Under the pieces are notes generated by a model. The model made no database searches and was not told where the DNA came from. It saw only the letters and a program-made list of their open reading frames with translations. This document shows positions 39,022 through 50,607 of a stretch of 64,000 bases of DNA, piece by piece. The translations under genes and the position numbers were made by a program. The DNA lies in NCBI RefSeq assembly GCF_003086295.3, contig NC_092054.1, forward strand, positions 31,588,393 through 31,652,392. The letters are read 5' to 3'. Each line of letters opens with the position of its first letter. Position 1 is the stretch's first letter. The DNA comes from Arachis hypogaea (lineage: Eukaryota; Streptophyta; Magnoliopsida; Fabales; Fabaceae).

Positions 39022-39393
39022 CTTGAAAAGGGAGGAAAAGAGAAAATATTAAACTCAAAGAGACAACACTTAATTAACAACATGCAAGTGAGAAATAATG
39101 CCACAAAGGGGATAAAGCGTCTTGAAGACATGACAGCTGCAATATGTAAGCATGACAACAATTTAATCATGGGGCATATCACTAACATGAGATGCAAGGG
39201 TGAGAGAAGCATGCAAGTGTAAAGCATGGGAAGAATGGGCTCAAGCATCAATAACAACACTAAGTAACACATGCAAGAAAGATACTAAGCATAAGAAAAA
39301 CATCCACCTAGTCTAACTCCAAGACAATGAAGCATGTAAATGGGATAAAGTGGAGTTAGAGAAAGGGGAATCACAAATCTTGCAATATGGTAC
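39022..39393 (-). other. leader part of G before element D
   Basis: About 370 bp of non-coding sequence upstream of the transposon-protein start; it resumes across the inserted element at 48071. No gene. Confidence 0.6.
39389..39393. repeat. target-site duplication GGTAC, left copy
   Basis: GGTAC directly precedes the LTR start at 39394. The same five bases directly follow the LTR end at 48066-48070. This shows D integrated as a complete unit. Confidence 0.95.
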
Positions 39394-41028
39394 TGATTAA
39401 CAACGATTTTGTGGTTTATCTTGTACTTATTTTGGGGGATTTTATCACATTTTTTCACATTTATTCAATGAAATAGCATGGTTTTGTAATTCTCCCTTGA
39501 ATTGTGTTTAAATGTGAAAACATGCTTTTTAGGCCCTAAAATTGGTGATTTTAATTCACTTTAATTCCATTCGATGCCTTGATGTATTTGTTGAGTGATT
39601 TCAGGTTCATAAGGCAAGTATTGGATGGAAGGAATGAAGAAAAAGCATGCAAAGTGGGAGAACTCATGAAGAAATGAAGGAACCGTAAAGCTGTCAAGCC
39701 CGACCTCTTCGCACTCAATCGACCATAACTTGAGCTACAGAGGTCCAATTGAGGCGGTTCCAGTTGCGTTGAAAAGCTAACATCCGGGGCTTCAAAATGA
39801 TTCAAAATATGCCATATGTTACTTCGCACTGAGGGGCGCGCACGTGCACTTTGCGCGCGCGCGCCGATTCTGCCATGGCCCACTAAAGTGAATTCGCCCC
39901 CAGCGAATTCTGAAGCACTTTGGGCCCAACCCAACTCATTTCTGATGCTATTTTAGCCAAGGATTGAAGGAGAGTCAACACACTTAGTCATAATTTAGTT
40001 TTTCATCATGTTTTAGGAGTAGAATTCTAGAGAGAGAAGCTCTCTCCTCTCTCTAGATTTAGGATAGAAATTAGGATAGAGTTATGATAATCACTCTCAA
40101 ATTTCTCTTTTAATTCTTATTTTGATTTTAATTCTCTTTATGTTTTAGTGTTCTATAGTCTTTGATCTTGTAGTTTCTCTTGTTAATTTCTTGTTTTGCT
40201 CTCTTTTATGTTTGAGAACAATTGTTGGATCTTATTTTTCTTTAATGCAATTTTATATTTCCATGCTCTTTTTTGTTCATCTTCATTGTTATTATTGAAT
40301 TCTTGCTATTGATAGTTATGGGTTTCCTTTAATTTTTGCATTTTATGATGTTTACTTTTCTTACACTCTAAGTGTTTGTTAAAATGCTTTCACTAGTTTT
40401 TGGGTAGTTTTCTTGACTCTTGGCCTAGGCTAAGGGAATTGAGTGACCTTGAGTCATTGGGTCTCATTGAATTGGTGATTTGAGAACCCTTGGTGATCAA
40501 TTTGATACTCATTGACGCCAACCCACTACTAATCTAATTAGTAGGTAGGTTGGGACTTATGGGTTGATGTGATCAAAGCCATTTGACGTACTTCAAGTCT
40601 AGGAGTAGATATTACGTACTTAAGACTTTTGGAAGTAGACTTAATGAGCTTGGCCTCTCATAATTATCAATATTTGGTATGTAGACAAGGATGGTGATCT
40701 CAATTACCTAAGTCTTAGCCAAGAGTTCTTTATCTTGCTTTCTTTAATTACTTGTTTAATTTACTTTTCTTGCCATTTATTTTCTTGTCCTCTCACCAAT
40801 CAAAACCCCCCTTACATCCTTCATAGCCATTAAGCATACATTTCATTGTAACTCTTCGTGAGACGACCCGGAGTCTTAATACTTCGGTTAATTTTCATTG
40901 GGGTTTGTTACTTGTGACAACTCAAATTTTTGATGTGGGAATTGTTTATTGGTTTGGAACTATGCTTACAACGAAGTTATTCCTTCTATAAGAAGAAATT
41001 CTAGACCATCAAGCAAAACTCTTCATCA
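39394..41028 (+). repeat. 5' LTR of element D
   Basis: TGATTAACAACG...CTTCATCA. Direct copy of 46430-48065, with a handful of substitutions, some concentrated in the first 15 bp. It contains a CpG-rich alternating tract (39836-39868, GCGCGCGCGC) at the place where A and E carry their palindromes. Confidence 0.95.
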
Positions 41029-41031
41029 AAA

Positions 41032-41049
41032 TGGCGCCGTTGCCGGGGA
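41032..41049 (+). promoter_or_regulatory. primer-binding site of element D
   Basis: TGGCGCCGTTGCCGGGGA three bases after the LTR; identical to A's site. Confidence 0.9.
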
Positions 41050-41195
41050 GTTGCAATGGTGTTGTGTTATTGGTTATTGTATATATGTGAATATTGTAAA
41101 TAGGTTTACCTTTTGCTTCTTTGTTAGTTTTTGCTAGTTTTAGGATTTAATTTTCTTGCTTCTTATTTGATTTTGTTTTCATTTTCTTTGCTATC

Positions 41196-43145
41196 ATGAA
41201 TTCTCACTTTGGCTATGAGTTTGGTTCTAACTATGTTGTAGGAAATGAGAACCTCAATGAAGATGTGCATCAAGGATGTGATAACCAAAGGTGGGAGGAG
41301 CCATATGCATATGATCAATCCTCATGGCAACAACCTCCACCAATGCACTATGAAGAAGAGCCATTCTATGATGCATGCCAATCCAATGGTTATGGTGAAT
41401 CCCCTTGTGATTTTCAAGAACCACCACCATATGCCTATGAGCCATATCCTCAACATAGCCCTCAACCATACTCACAAGCCCCTTCTTACCAACTATCTTC
41501 ATATGACCCTAATCCATATCCATCCTACCAACAACCATATGAGCCATATGAGCCACACATAGAGCCACCACCATTCCAACATCAACATTTTCAAGAGCCA
41601 CCCCCTCCATATTATTACCAAGATGAACCACCTCCAATGTATGAAAATTTCCAACCACAAGATGAATACCACTTTTCACCACAACCTCCCATGGAAGAAT
41701 ACTCATGTCCTTCAATCCAAGAGTCATATGATCCTACTCATGATATCCAAGAAGAACAAGAGTCAAGGGATCGTTTCAAGGAGACATTGGATCAATTTCA
41801 AGCAACCATGGAGTGTTTTGTGCAACAAATAGAAAGAATGGGAAATATTGAACCACCACAACCCTACCAAGAAGAACCACCTTCCAACTACAATACCCTT
41901 CCCTCAAACAATGAACCTTCTCTTCCACCATCACCTCCCGATGAAGTCCTTATGCTAGAATTGAGAGATCTTGAATCTCATCTCTTAAGGCGACACGAGG
42001 AGGATGAAAAGAAATTTGAGGAGTTAAGAGCAAAAACGGCTATCATGGTAGAAGCCATTAGCAACATAGTCTCATCCCGCCTAAGCCTATGCGATCGAAG
42101 CACTTCCATTGTGGAATGTGGAGAAGCAACTAAGGAGCTTAGCGAGGGAGTGAACTTGAAGCTCCAAGGTGAAGAAGAGGAGTTAAAGCAAGACATGCAA
42201 CAAGAGGAGGAGGTAGGGATTATTGAACAAGAGGAAGGAGTGGTTGAAGACTTAGGAGATGCAGAACCACCTTGGGAGTCTAAGATTGAAGAAAACCCCT
42301 CCAAGATGATTGAATTTGATGCTAAGGAGGAATGTGCACAACCTCCAAGGCATATCCCATATGAAGTCTTGGATGGGATAGACCAAGCATTGAGTTCCCT
42401 TGGTGATGGAGATCAAGCACCAAGTCTTAGTGGTGAAGAATCCTTTGAACATGAAGAACTTTCCCCCATTAGATTTGAAAGCAATGTGGAGGTAAATGTC
42501 TCTTGTCCTCCCATTTGTGATTTGAGTAAGGGAAAAGGTTTAGATAAAATTGTTGAACAAAGGATTGAAATTAAGAGATCTTGTGAAAAGGTGGAAGTCC
42601 TTATAAAAAGGAGGATGGGAATTGAATACGCCTTGTCAAGACCCTTGGAATCACCTTTGCCTAGGTTGCCATCTACACCTTTATTTGAGTGGGTGAAACT
42701 CATTTCCATTAGCTTTATTATCCCACTTGAATATGGTTTGCTTGAAACGGATGGCCAACTTAGGATGCTTTGTGGGATGAATCGTAGAAGAAAGATGTTT
42801 CGTGGTTGGCGTTGCAATTCAAGGCTCATTATGGTTGATGCATCAAACATGAGATATAAAGGTTGGAGTAGTGCTCACCTAGATGGGTCTAGGAGGATAG
42901 TTTGGTGCCTTCATGAGAATTCATCTCTCTTGCCACCCGGAAGAAATCACCATGATAAACTCAAGGACGGGTGTGAAAACAAAGTGTGGGATCCCGGATC
43001 GCACAAAGAAGATCAACTTTGGGAGCCTACGGTTTGTGAAGAACTCCATCAAAGCTTGGAGTTATTATCTTTGAATGAGGAAGCACAATGGAAGTCCAAG
43101 CATTGGTGGATGTTCAAGGATGGATTCAAGCACAAGCCACCTTGA
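41196..43145 (+). CDS. 649-aa Pro/Tyr/Gln-rich protein of element D, function unknown
   Basis: One uninterrupted frame from ATG 41196, ~150 bp after the primer site, so it takes the place of gag. Residues 1-190 are very rich in Pro, Tyr, Gln and Glu, with many short PPP and YEPY segments. A likely coiled-coil follows at ~190-215 (RDRFKETLDQFQATMECFVQ), and an acidic, Glu-rich middle at ~310-450. The C-terminal third is basic and Trp-rich: RRKMFRGWRCNSR, SAHLDGSRRIVWC, LLPPGRNHHDK and WKSKHWWMFKDGF. I see no retroviral zinc knuckle (CCHC), no protease motif and no Gag domain that I can name. A low-complexity N-terminus plus a basic C-terminus could serve RNA binding or particle assembly, but that is inference. 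The intact frame in a young element suggests it was under selection recently. Confidence 0.8.
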   Translation: MNSHFGYEFGSNYVVGNENLNEDVHQGCDNQRWEEPYAYDQSSWQQPPPMHYEEEPFYDACQSNGYGESPCDFQEPPPYAYEPYPQHSPQPYSQAPSYQLSSYDPNPYPSYQQPYEPYEPHIEPPPFQHQHFQEPPPPYYYQDEPPPMYENFQPQDEYHFSPQPPMEEYSCPSIQESYDPTHDIQEEQESRDRFKETLDQFQATMECFVQQIERMGNIEPPQPYQEEPPSNYNTLPSNNEPSLPPSPPDEVLMLELRDLESHLLRRHEEDEKKFEELRAKTAIMVEAISNIVSSRLSLCDRSTSIVECGEATKELSEGVNLKLQGEEEELKQDMQQEEEVGIIEQEEGVVEDLGDAEPPWESKIEENPSKMIEFDAKEECAQPPRHIPYEVLDGIDQALSSLGDGDQAPSLSGEESFEHEELSPIRFESNVEVNVSCPPICDLSKGKGLDKIVEQRIEIKRSCEKVEVLIKRRMGIEYALSRPLESPLPRLPSTPLFEWVKLISISFIIPLEYGLLETDGQLRMLCGMNRRRKMFRGWRCNSRLIMVDASNMRYKGWSSAHLDGSRRIVWCLHENSSLLPPGRNHHDKLKDGCENKVWDPGSHKEDQLWEPTVCEELHQSLELLSLNEEAQWKSKHWWMFKDGFKHKPP

Positions 43146-44893
43146 CAGGAGCTCCCCATAAGTCCAACTTAAGGACAATAAACAAAAGTGCTAGGTGGGA
43201 GACAACCCACCATGGTAACATCTTTTCATTTTTCTCTTTTGTACATATTGGTAAAATAGGTTTAATTTCATGTTTTGTTTAATTAGTTGAGTTTAGTTGG
43301 TAGTTTAGCATGTTGAATAAGGCTTTTATGGTGTTTTGGTAGCTGTTTGAAGGTTTGGAATGCTTGGATTGGTGCAAAAACATAGAATTTTTTTTTTGAA
43401 AAACAGAGCACCATCCACGCGCACGCGCACTTTACGCGTACGTGCGCCCCAAGTAATTTCGACCATCCACGAGCCCGCGCCATGTACGTGTACGCGTGGA
43501 TTGAACTTTTCCACCCCTCCATACATTTTCCCGAGAGTTGTGCCTGGAGTGTGCCTACTTTGTGCCCAAAGGTACGTGCACGCGCAGCTTGCGCGGACGC
43601 GCCACTCTCGAAATAACCCACCGACGCGCATGCGTGCCGTACGCGCCTGCGTCGCTTCCATTTCATTCATCCACGCTTACGCGCACATGACGCGCACGCG
43701 TGGATTGCCCTGTTTCACCCACCTTCCTTTCGTCTCCTCTTTCCATTTCTTTCCTTCTTCTCTCTTCTCCTCTTTTCTTTCCACCCTTCAAACATCATCC
43801 AACACTACCAAACATCATGTAATACCATTTTTTTCTAGTTAGTTAGCTAGTTTAATTTTTGTTTTCCATTATAAGTGTTGGATTACTAATCTTGCTTACT
43901 ATTTACTGCTGCTTATTACTGATAGGATGTTAGTTTAACATCATTATGTTATTGCCATTGTTGGATTCCTTTGTTGAGGTTACAATTTATTACTTGGTTT
44001 TGAATTTTCATGTTGAACATTTGTGAGCACCAAGTACATGTGACATTGCCTTTAAGCTTCTTAACTATTTGAATTGCATGTTTTGGCCACCATGCATTCA
44101 TCATCCATTGTTAGGCAATTGTACATTATCAATGCATTTTTTTAGGATGCTTGTTCTAATTGATCATCACCTATTTCATGCATTGAGATTGTGGAATTGT
44201 GAAATTGGATCAGAAGCTTACCTAGTGACGTATTTTTGAGCTTTTCAAGCTTTGTGGACCATACTTGCTATGTGATTGATTTTCACTTCTATATGCTTTT
44301 CTCTAAGTTCCATAGCATTCATGTGTTCCACCTCTATGTCACTTAGGTGTTGCAACAACTTCAATATGCGTCATTATTTGATGTGTGAGCTCTCTATACC
44401 ATTTTGTTCATTAAATTTACTTACACATCAATCAATGTCCATGCATTATCCAATTTCACAATTACTTGATTTTTGCTTGAATGCTTTTATGCTTCTTCAC
44501 CACCTGTTGGGTTGTTTTAGCCTACAAGTCTTTTAAAGTATCTCAAGCACACTAGAATGAGTGAAGTGCATATTTTATTTTGTATAATTGTGACATGATT
44601 TTTTTTTAAATACTAGAGTGTGAGTTCTAAACCGCATGCAAGTTAGAACCCATACACCTATTTTTCATCAATGTCACGCCAATTCACTCACTCCATTCTA
44701 GTGATTCACCTCATTCCAATAATTCACGCTTCCTTGCTTTTGTATTTTCTCATCTTACGGTGTTTATTTTGTTTTTCATGATTGATGCACCATAAGCAAA
44801 AAAGGAAGCGGGAGGAAGAACACGCAACAACCGGTTGACCTACCAGCTAAAGGTGGTAACTCGGAAAGTAGCCGTACCCCCTTGCTCATTTAG
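43146..44893 (+). other. non-coding internal region of D with CpG-rich tract
   Basis: No supported gene. It contains the alternating CpG tract (43415-43702) and T-rich sequence. A short relic near 44790-44920 has the head and tail of a transposon-protein ORF, joined by deletion. Confidence 0.65.
43415..43702. repeat. CpG-rich alternating purine-pyrimidine blocks (element D)
   Basis: Repeated blocks such as CACGCGCACGCGCAC, TACGCGTACGTGCGC, GTACGTGCACGCGC and ACGCGCATGCGTGC, separated by 20-60 bp of ordinary sequence. Similar blocks occur at 39836-39868, 46870-46900 (both LTRs), 48797-48990 (G) and 50100-50125 (F). Confidence 0.85.
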
Positions 44894-44934
44894 TGCACCG
44901 AGGACGGTGCAAACTTTTAAGTGTGGGGAGGTCG
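44894..44934 (+). promoter_or_regulatory. internal hairpin plus polypurine tract (element D)
   Basis: TGCACCG, loop AGGA, CGGTGCA (44894-44911) form a perfect 7-bp stem. AACTTTTAAGTGTGGGGAGG and TCG follow. The tract is almost the same as the terminal one (TTTAAGTGTGGGGAG) but lies 1.5 kb upstream of the LTR. Confidence 0.8.
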
Positions 44935-46392
44935 TCCGACCACTCGGCGTTTTGGGTAACAAGTTTCTAATCCCAACACTTTTGCATTTCATTTTAGGAT
45001 TTTTAGTTGCATTTTCTTATTTTGCATATGTATATATTAAGCTTAGTCAAAATCATGATATTTTCCAAGGATTTTGTCTATAGGGCACCCCAATTGATTG
45101 GAAAAAATTTTTTTTTTAGAACTTGCTTGAATTATATACTTTGTGGAATATGATTTTTGAGCTAAGAACACAAGCATGTGAGTTTTGAGCCCAATTGCGT
45201 GGTTACATCTTATAACCACTTATTTCCATTCTTGTGTGCATTGTTTTTTTCCTATGATTGTAATCTTTGATTTGCTTGATTCTTTATGTCCATTATTTTT
45301 TTGTATACATGCATTTATATTATTGAGGCCATTGTTCAAATAGCTCACTTACCCAAATAGCCTACCTTTTATCTTCCATTGTTAGCCAATTTGAGCCTAT
45401 GCTTAACCCATTTGTTCTTAATTGTAGCACATTACAAGCCTAAGTGAAAAACAATAAATGTCCCTTGTTTGGATCTTTGATTAGCTTAGGCTAGTGAGAG
45501 TGTTTATCATTCGATTTTGGGAGAGTTGAGAACATTGGGTAGAGATAAAAATATTTTTATATTTGTGTTGAGAATCTTGAAAATTGGGTACATACTCATG
45601 TATTAATCATGTGTAAACCATATGCATTGATGTTCTTGTATATATATTTTAGTTTGAAAAAAAAAATTTAATGAAAAAAAATAATAATAAAAAAAAAGAA
45701 AAAAGAGAAAATATATAGAAAAGAAAGAAAAAGAATTGCAATAAAAAGGGGACAAAATGCCCTAAAGAAAGGTTCAATAAAAGTCAATGCATATGGGTGG
45801 TGAAAAAAAAAAAAAGAGAATGCATGAGTGTGTGAAAAAGTGAGAAATGGGTAGTTAGATTTGTTTAGAATCGTATAGGTTGTCATAGGTTAGGTGGAAA
45901 GTTTAAGTTAATCAAAGATTCGAATTTCAAGCTCACTTGACCATATGCATCCTACCTTGACCCTAGCCCCATTACAACCTATGGGAAGTCCTCATGATAT
46001 TTGTATGCATGCATGAAATAAATGTTGATTGTTAGAAGAAAAAACAAACCTTAGAAAGCATGATTAGGGGAGAATTGAGTGAATCAACCCCATACACTTG
46101 AGTGCCTAGAGCGGATACACATCCGGTGAGGGTTCGATTGCTCAATTACATGTTTCCACCCATGATCATCTCTTTTCTTGCAAGTTTGTAAAATCTTTTT
46201 AATAATTCACTTCAATTGTGGGTTGAGTGATCGCTATTGCCTTAGCCCTTGTGTTTGTATATGTATTCTTGGGAATTGATTTATTTTGTCTAAGTAGATA
46301 CATTCATGTAGATAGATTGCATATAGACAGGTTGCATGTAGTTAGTTTGCATTGAATAAATGTTGATGTCCCTTTGCTTCTTTCTTGATTTT
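44935..46392 (+). other. non-coding 3' internal region of D
   Basis: AT-rich with A-tracts near 45655-45740; no gene. Its blocks are shared, in reverse, with G (36519-37611) and F (50608-51505). Confidence 0.7.
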
Positions 46393-46429
46393 AGCATGAG
46401 GACATGCTTAGTTTAAGTGTGGGGAGATT
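46393..46429 (+). promoter_or_regulatory. hairpin plus polypurine tract at the 3' LTR of D
   Basis: AGCATG, loop AGGA, CATGCT (46393-46408), then TAGTTTAAGTGTGGGGAGAT and T directly before the LTR at 46430. GTGTGGGGAGA is a good plus-strand primer. Confidence 0.85.
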
Positions 46430-48065
46430 TGATAAACCCCAATTTTGTGGTTTATCTTGTGCTTATTTTGGGGGATTTTATCACATTTTCTCATATTTAT
46501 TCAATGAAATAGCATGGTTTTGTAATTCTCCCTTGAATTGTGTTTAAATGTGAAAACATGCTTTTTAGGCCCTAAAATTAGTGATTTTAATTCACTTTAA
46601 TTTCATTCGATGCCTTGATGTCTTTGTTGAGTGATTTCAGGTTCATAAGGCAAGTATTGGATGGAAGGAATGAAGAAAAAGAATGCAAAGTGGGAGAACT
46701 CATGAAGAAATGAAGGAGCCGTAAAGTTGTCAAGCCCGACCTCTTCGCACTCAATCGACCATAACTTGAGCTACAGAGGTCCAATTGAGGCGGTTTCAGT
46801 TGCGTTGAAAAGCTAACATCCGGGGCTTCAAAATGATATAAAATATACCATATGTTACTTCGCACTGAGGGGCGCGCATGCGTACTTTGCGCGCGCGCAC
46901 CGATTCTGCCATGGCCCACTAAAGTGAATTCGCCCCCAGCGAATTCTGAAGTACTTTGGGCCCAACCCAACTCATTTTTGGTGCTATTTCAGCCAAGGAT
47001 TGAAAAAGAGTCAACACACTTAGTCATAATTTAGTTTTTCATCATGTTTTAGGAGTAGAATTCTAGAGAGAGAAGCTTTCTCCTATCTCTAGATTTAAGA
47101 TAGAAATTAGGATAGAGTTATGATAATCACTCTCAAATTTCTCTTTTAATTCTTATTTTGATTTCAATTCTCTTTATGTTTTAGTGTTCTATAGTCTTTG
47201 ATCTTGTAGTTTCTCTTGTTAATTTCTTGTTTTGCTCTCTTTTATGTTTGAGAACAATTGTTGGATCTTATTTTTCTTTAATGCAATTTTATATTTCCAT
47301 GCTCTTTTATGTTCATCTTCATTGTTATTATTGAATTCTTGCTATTGATAGTTATGGGTTTCCTTTAATTTTTGCATTTTATGATGTTTACTTTTCTTGC
47401 ACTCTAAGTGTTTGTTAAAATGCTTTCACTAGTTTTTGGATAGTTTTCTTGACTCTTGGCCTAGGCTAAGGGAATTGAGTGACCTTGAGTCATTGGATCT
47501 CATTGAATTGGTGATTTGAGAACCCTTGGTGATCAATTTGATACTCATTGATGCCAACCCACTACTAATCTAATTAGTAGGTAGGTTGGGACTTATGGGT
47601 TGATGTGATCAAAGCCATTTGACGTACTTCAAGTCTAGGAGTAGATATTACGTACTTAAGACTTTTGGAAGTAGACTTAATGAGCTTGGCCTCTCATAAT
47701 TATCAATATTTGGTATGTAGACAAGGATGGTGATCTCAATTACCTAAGTCTTATCCAAGAGTTCTTTATCTTGCTTTCTTTAATTACTTGTTTAATTTAC
47801 TTTTCTTGCCATTTATTTTCTTGTCCTCTCACCAATCAAAACCCCCCTTACCTCCTTCATAGCCAATAAGCATACATTTCATTGTAACTCTTCATGAGAC
47901 GACCCGGAGTCTTAATACTTCGGTTAATTTTTATTGGGGTTTGTTACTTGTGACAACTCAAATTTTTGATGTGGAAATTGTTTGTTGGTTTGGAACTATG
48001 CTTACAACGAAGTTATTTTTTCTATAAGAAGAAATTTTAGACCATCAAGCAAAACTCGTTCATCA
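46430..48065 (+). repeat. 3' LTR of element D
   Basis: TGATAAACCCC...GTTCATCA, the direct copy of 39394-41028, followed at once by the target duplication GGTAC. Confidence 0.95.
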
Positions 48066-48070
48066 GGTAC

Positions 48071-48997
48071 AAAGAAGCAAGTCATAGGTATTGAGCACAT
48101 AGATGGTAAAGATGAAGCATAATAGGCTCAATGCACATGAAGAAGAGTAAGTGTAATGAGAAAGAAGCACTAAATTGAAAGCATAATGTCAAAATGAACT
48201 AAAATGTCATTGGTGCTTTTCAACAAACACTTGGTGTGAAACTTCCAAACAATAAGCAAGTTGAAGAAAAATTCAAAGATGTAATACCCAAAATGAAATA
48301 CCAATCATCAAAACAACACCGCATAATCCTACTTATGCACAAATAAGGCAAGATATATCAATATAACCTACCAATGCAAAAAATATAATGAAGTTCAACA
48401 CCCATGGAAGAATGTAAAAAAGAAAGGAAGAAACAAAAAATGAAATATAAACAACAAAATCAAAATGCAACTAAAAAAAGAAAAATAGAGTAAAGCAATG
48501 CAATTAAAAGAGGAAATTTTAAAAAGCAAAAGAGAGGGAAGAGGAGTAAGACCTTGAAAGGAAGAAGAAGGTAAGGTTGGGTGTAAATGAGAGTAGGAGA
48601 AGAGAGAAGAGAGAGAAAATGTGGGACCGCCGGAGGTGGTGGTCACCGGTGGTTGAAGTCACCGGTGGTAGTGGGCGGAGAAGAGGAGGTAAGAAGGAGG
48701 AAGAAGAGAGGAAGAAGGAATAGAAGAAAGGAAATGCAGAAAAAAAGTGAAGAAAGGTAGAAAACAGGGGCGCTGCACAATTAGCTGCGTCGGTAGGGTG
48801 ACGCGTGCGCGTCGCCCACGCTTACGCGTGGATGGTGAAAAGAGCAACGACGCGTGGGGAGCAATTGTGCTCCACGCAAAAAATTCACACAAAATCGGCG
48901 CAACTCTACGGTTTTTGTACCAGGAGTTTCAAAATCAGCAATCGACGCGTACGGGTCACCACGCTTACGCGTGGGGAGCGAAAAATCCAGTGATGCG
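48071..48997 (-). other. leader remainder of element G with CpG-rich blocks
   Basis: Continues 39022-39393 beyond the inserted element. On the minus strand it goes from GC-rich blocks (ACGCGTAAGCGTGG type, 48797-48990) through CT-rich sequence to T-rich sequence, much like 43400-43850 of D. No gene is supported; the ORFs here (e.g. 48747-49037) are read through these blocks. Confidence 0.6.
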
Positions 48998-50570
48998 TGA
49001 TGAGAGGACTTTTGTGTGGTTTAGAATTCACAAATGAATTCTCGTTGCAAGTATAATTTCTAAACCAACAATAGTCCTTTCATACAAAAATTTTGTTGTC
49101 ACAAGTAACAAATCCCTAAATTTATAAACCGAAGTATTCAAACCTCGGGTCGTTCTCCCTAGGAATTGCAAACAAATATTCTTGTTATTGGGTATGAAGT
49201 ATATTTGGGGTTTTTGAGTTAAGGAACAAGGAATGTAAATTGCAAAAGAAATAAACTAACAACTAAGAAAGCTCTTGGCAAGATGTGAGAACTAGAAGTC
49301 CCATCCTAGTTATCCTCCTCAATTGTGATCAAAATTGTCCATTGCTACCACTTAGTTAACCTCTAATCATGGAGGAAAGTCAAGTGGATGAATCAACTTG
49401 ATTCCACAAGTCCTAGCCAACTCCCAAGGGAAAGACTAGCTTTAGTGGTATCCAAATCAATTAGCAACTTCTAATTATCAATCTACAAAGGAATTAGATA
49501 ACTCAAGCGTCATTAATTACTCTACCAAAGCCAAGAGGGGAAAATTCTATACTAAAATCCAACCAAGTATTTCATTAAACACTTGGAAGGCAAAAAAGGA
49601 AGCATAGTAAATTGATAACAAAAATAGAATCTAACAACAAGAGAATGTAAGAAATCAACAACAACAATCAAAGAAAACACAATTTTTATGAATTACCTCA
49701 TATTGAATTGAAAGAAAATGGAAGGAACAAGAGTAGATCTACAACAAAATATAGAAGCAACATAAAGGAAATTACAACAAAATAATAGAAGAGTGATCAT
49801 TGCAACAACAAAGAATTAAGAAGAAGAAATAGAAGAAAAGCATGAATTGAAACCTAGATCTAGATTATTGAACTAAACCTAATCCTAATTCTAATCCTAG
49901 AGAGAAGTGAGAGCTTCTCTCTCTAAAACTAACTCTAACTACTTCTAAAACTTAAAATATGACTAATGATCAAAAGTATGTCAATTCCCCTTCAATCGTT
50001 GGCTTAAATAGCATTAGAAATGAGTTGGATTGGGCCCACAAGGCTTCTAAAATCGCTGGCCACGAGTTGCATTGAGTGAAGCATGTGCCACCATTGGTGC
50101 GTACGCGTACTATGCACGTGCGCGCCTCTTAACACGATGCAACTATGGCAAATTTTATATCATTTTGAAGCTCCGGATGTTAGCTTTCCAACACAACTGA
50201 AACCATATCATTTGGACCTCTATAGCTCAAGTTATGGTCGATTAAGTACGAAGAGGTTGGCTTGACAGCTTTTGCGATTCCTTCATTTTTTCATGAGTTC
50301 TCCATTTTTACATGCTTTTCCTTCATTCCCTTGATCCAATCTTTGCCTCCTAAATCTGAAATCACTTAACAAATATATCAAGGCATCTAATGAAATCAAG
50401 GTGAATTAAATTTAGCTATTTTGAGTCCTAAAAGCATGTTTTCACTCTTAAGCACAATTAAAGGAGAAGTTATAAAACCATGCTATATATTTTATTGAAT
50501 AAATGTGAGGAAAGGTTATCAAAATGCTCTAAATTCATCACAAGATAAACCCTACAAATGGGGTTTATCA
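48998..50570 (-). repeat. 3' LTR of element F
   Basis: Read on the minus strand it opens TGATAAACCCCATTTG and closes CCTCTCATCA, with proper TG/CA ends. A short CpG-rich block (50098-50125) lies where D's LTR has one. Confidence 0.85.
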
Positions 50571-50607
50571 ACCTCCCCACACTTAAACCAAGCATGTCCT
50601 CATGCTT
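50571..50607 (-). promoter_or_regulatory. hairpin plus polypurine tract at the 3' LTR of F
   Basis: Minus strand: AAGCATG, loop AGGA, CATGCTT (50607-50590), then GGTTTAAGTGTGGGGAGGT and the LTR. It is almost the same as D's terminal copy. Confidence 0.85.

Larger units (their letters stand above)
39394..48065 (+). mobile_element. LTR retrotransposon D, complete, 8.7 kb, no polymerase genes
   Basis: Direct LTRs of 1635 and 1636 bp, duplication GGTAC, primer site, terminal purine tract and one long ORF. It is the only element here that is whole within the window. In the 5.4 kb between the LTRs there is no Gag-protease of type A and no reverse transcriptase or integrase. Only scraps of a transposon-protein ORF remain near 44780-44920 (ending EDGANF-stop). 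It must have been mobilised by proteins from another element. Confidence 0.95.
35272..48997 (-). mobile_element. LTR retrotransposon G (minus), split by element D and truncated
   Basis: Present as 35272-39393 and 48066-48997. The left part begins with its 3' LTR (TGATGATAAG..., a relative of D's LTR end read in reverse), then non-coding 3' sequence and a broken transposon-protein gene. Element D inserted at 39394 with duplication GGTAC. The rest of the leader continues at 48071. The 5' LTR and any gag are missing because element F's LTR begins at 48998. Confidence 0.75.

Noticed and set aside
43283..43842. Arg/Ala/Thr-rich frames on both strands, up to 160 codons
   Set aside because: They are produced by the CpG-rich alternating blocks, overlap each other and have no start context or homology.
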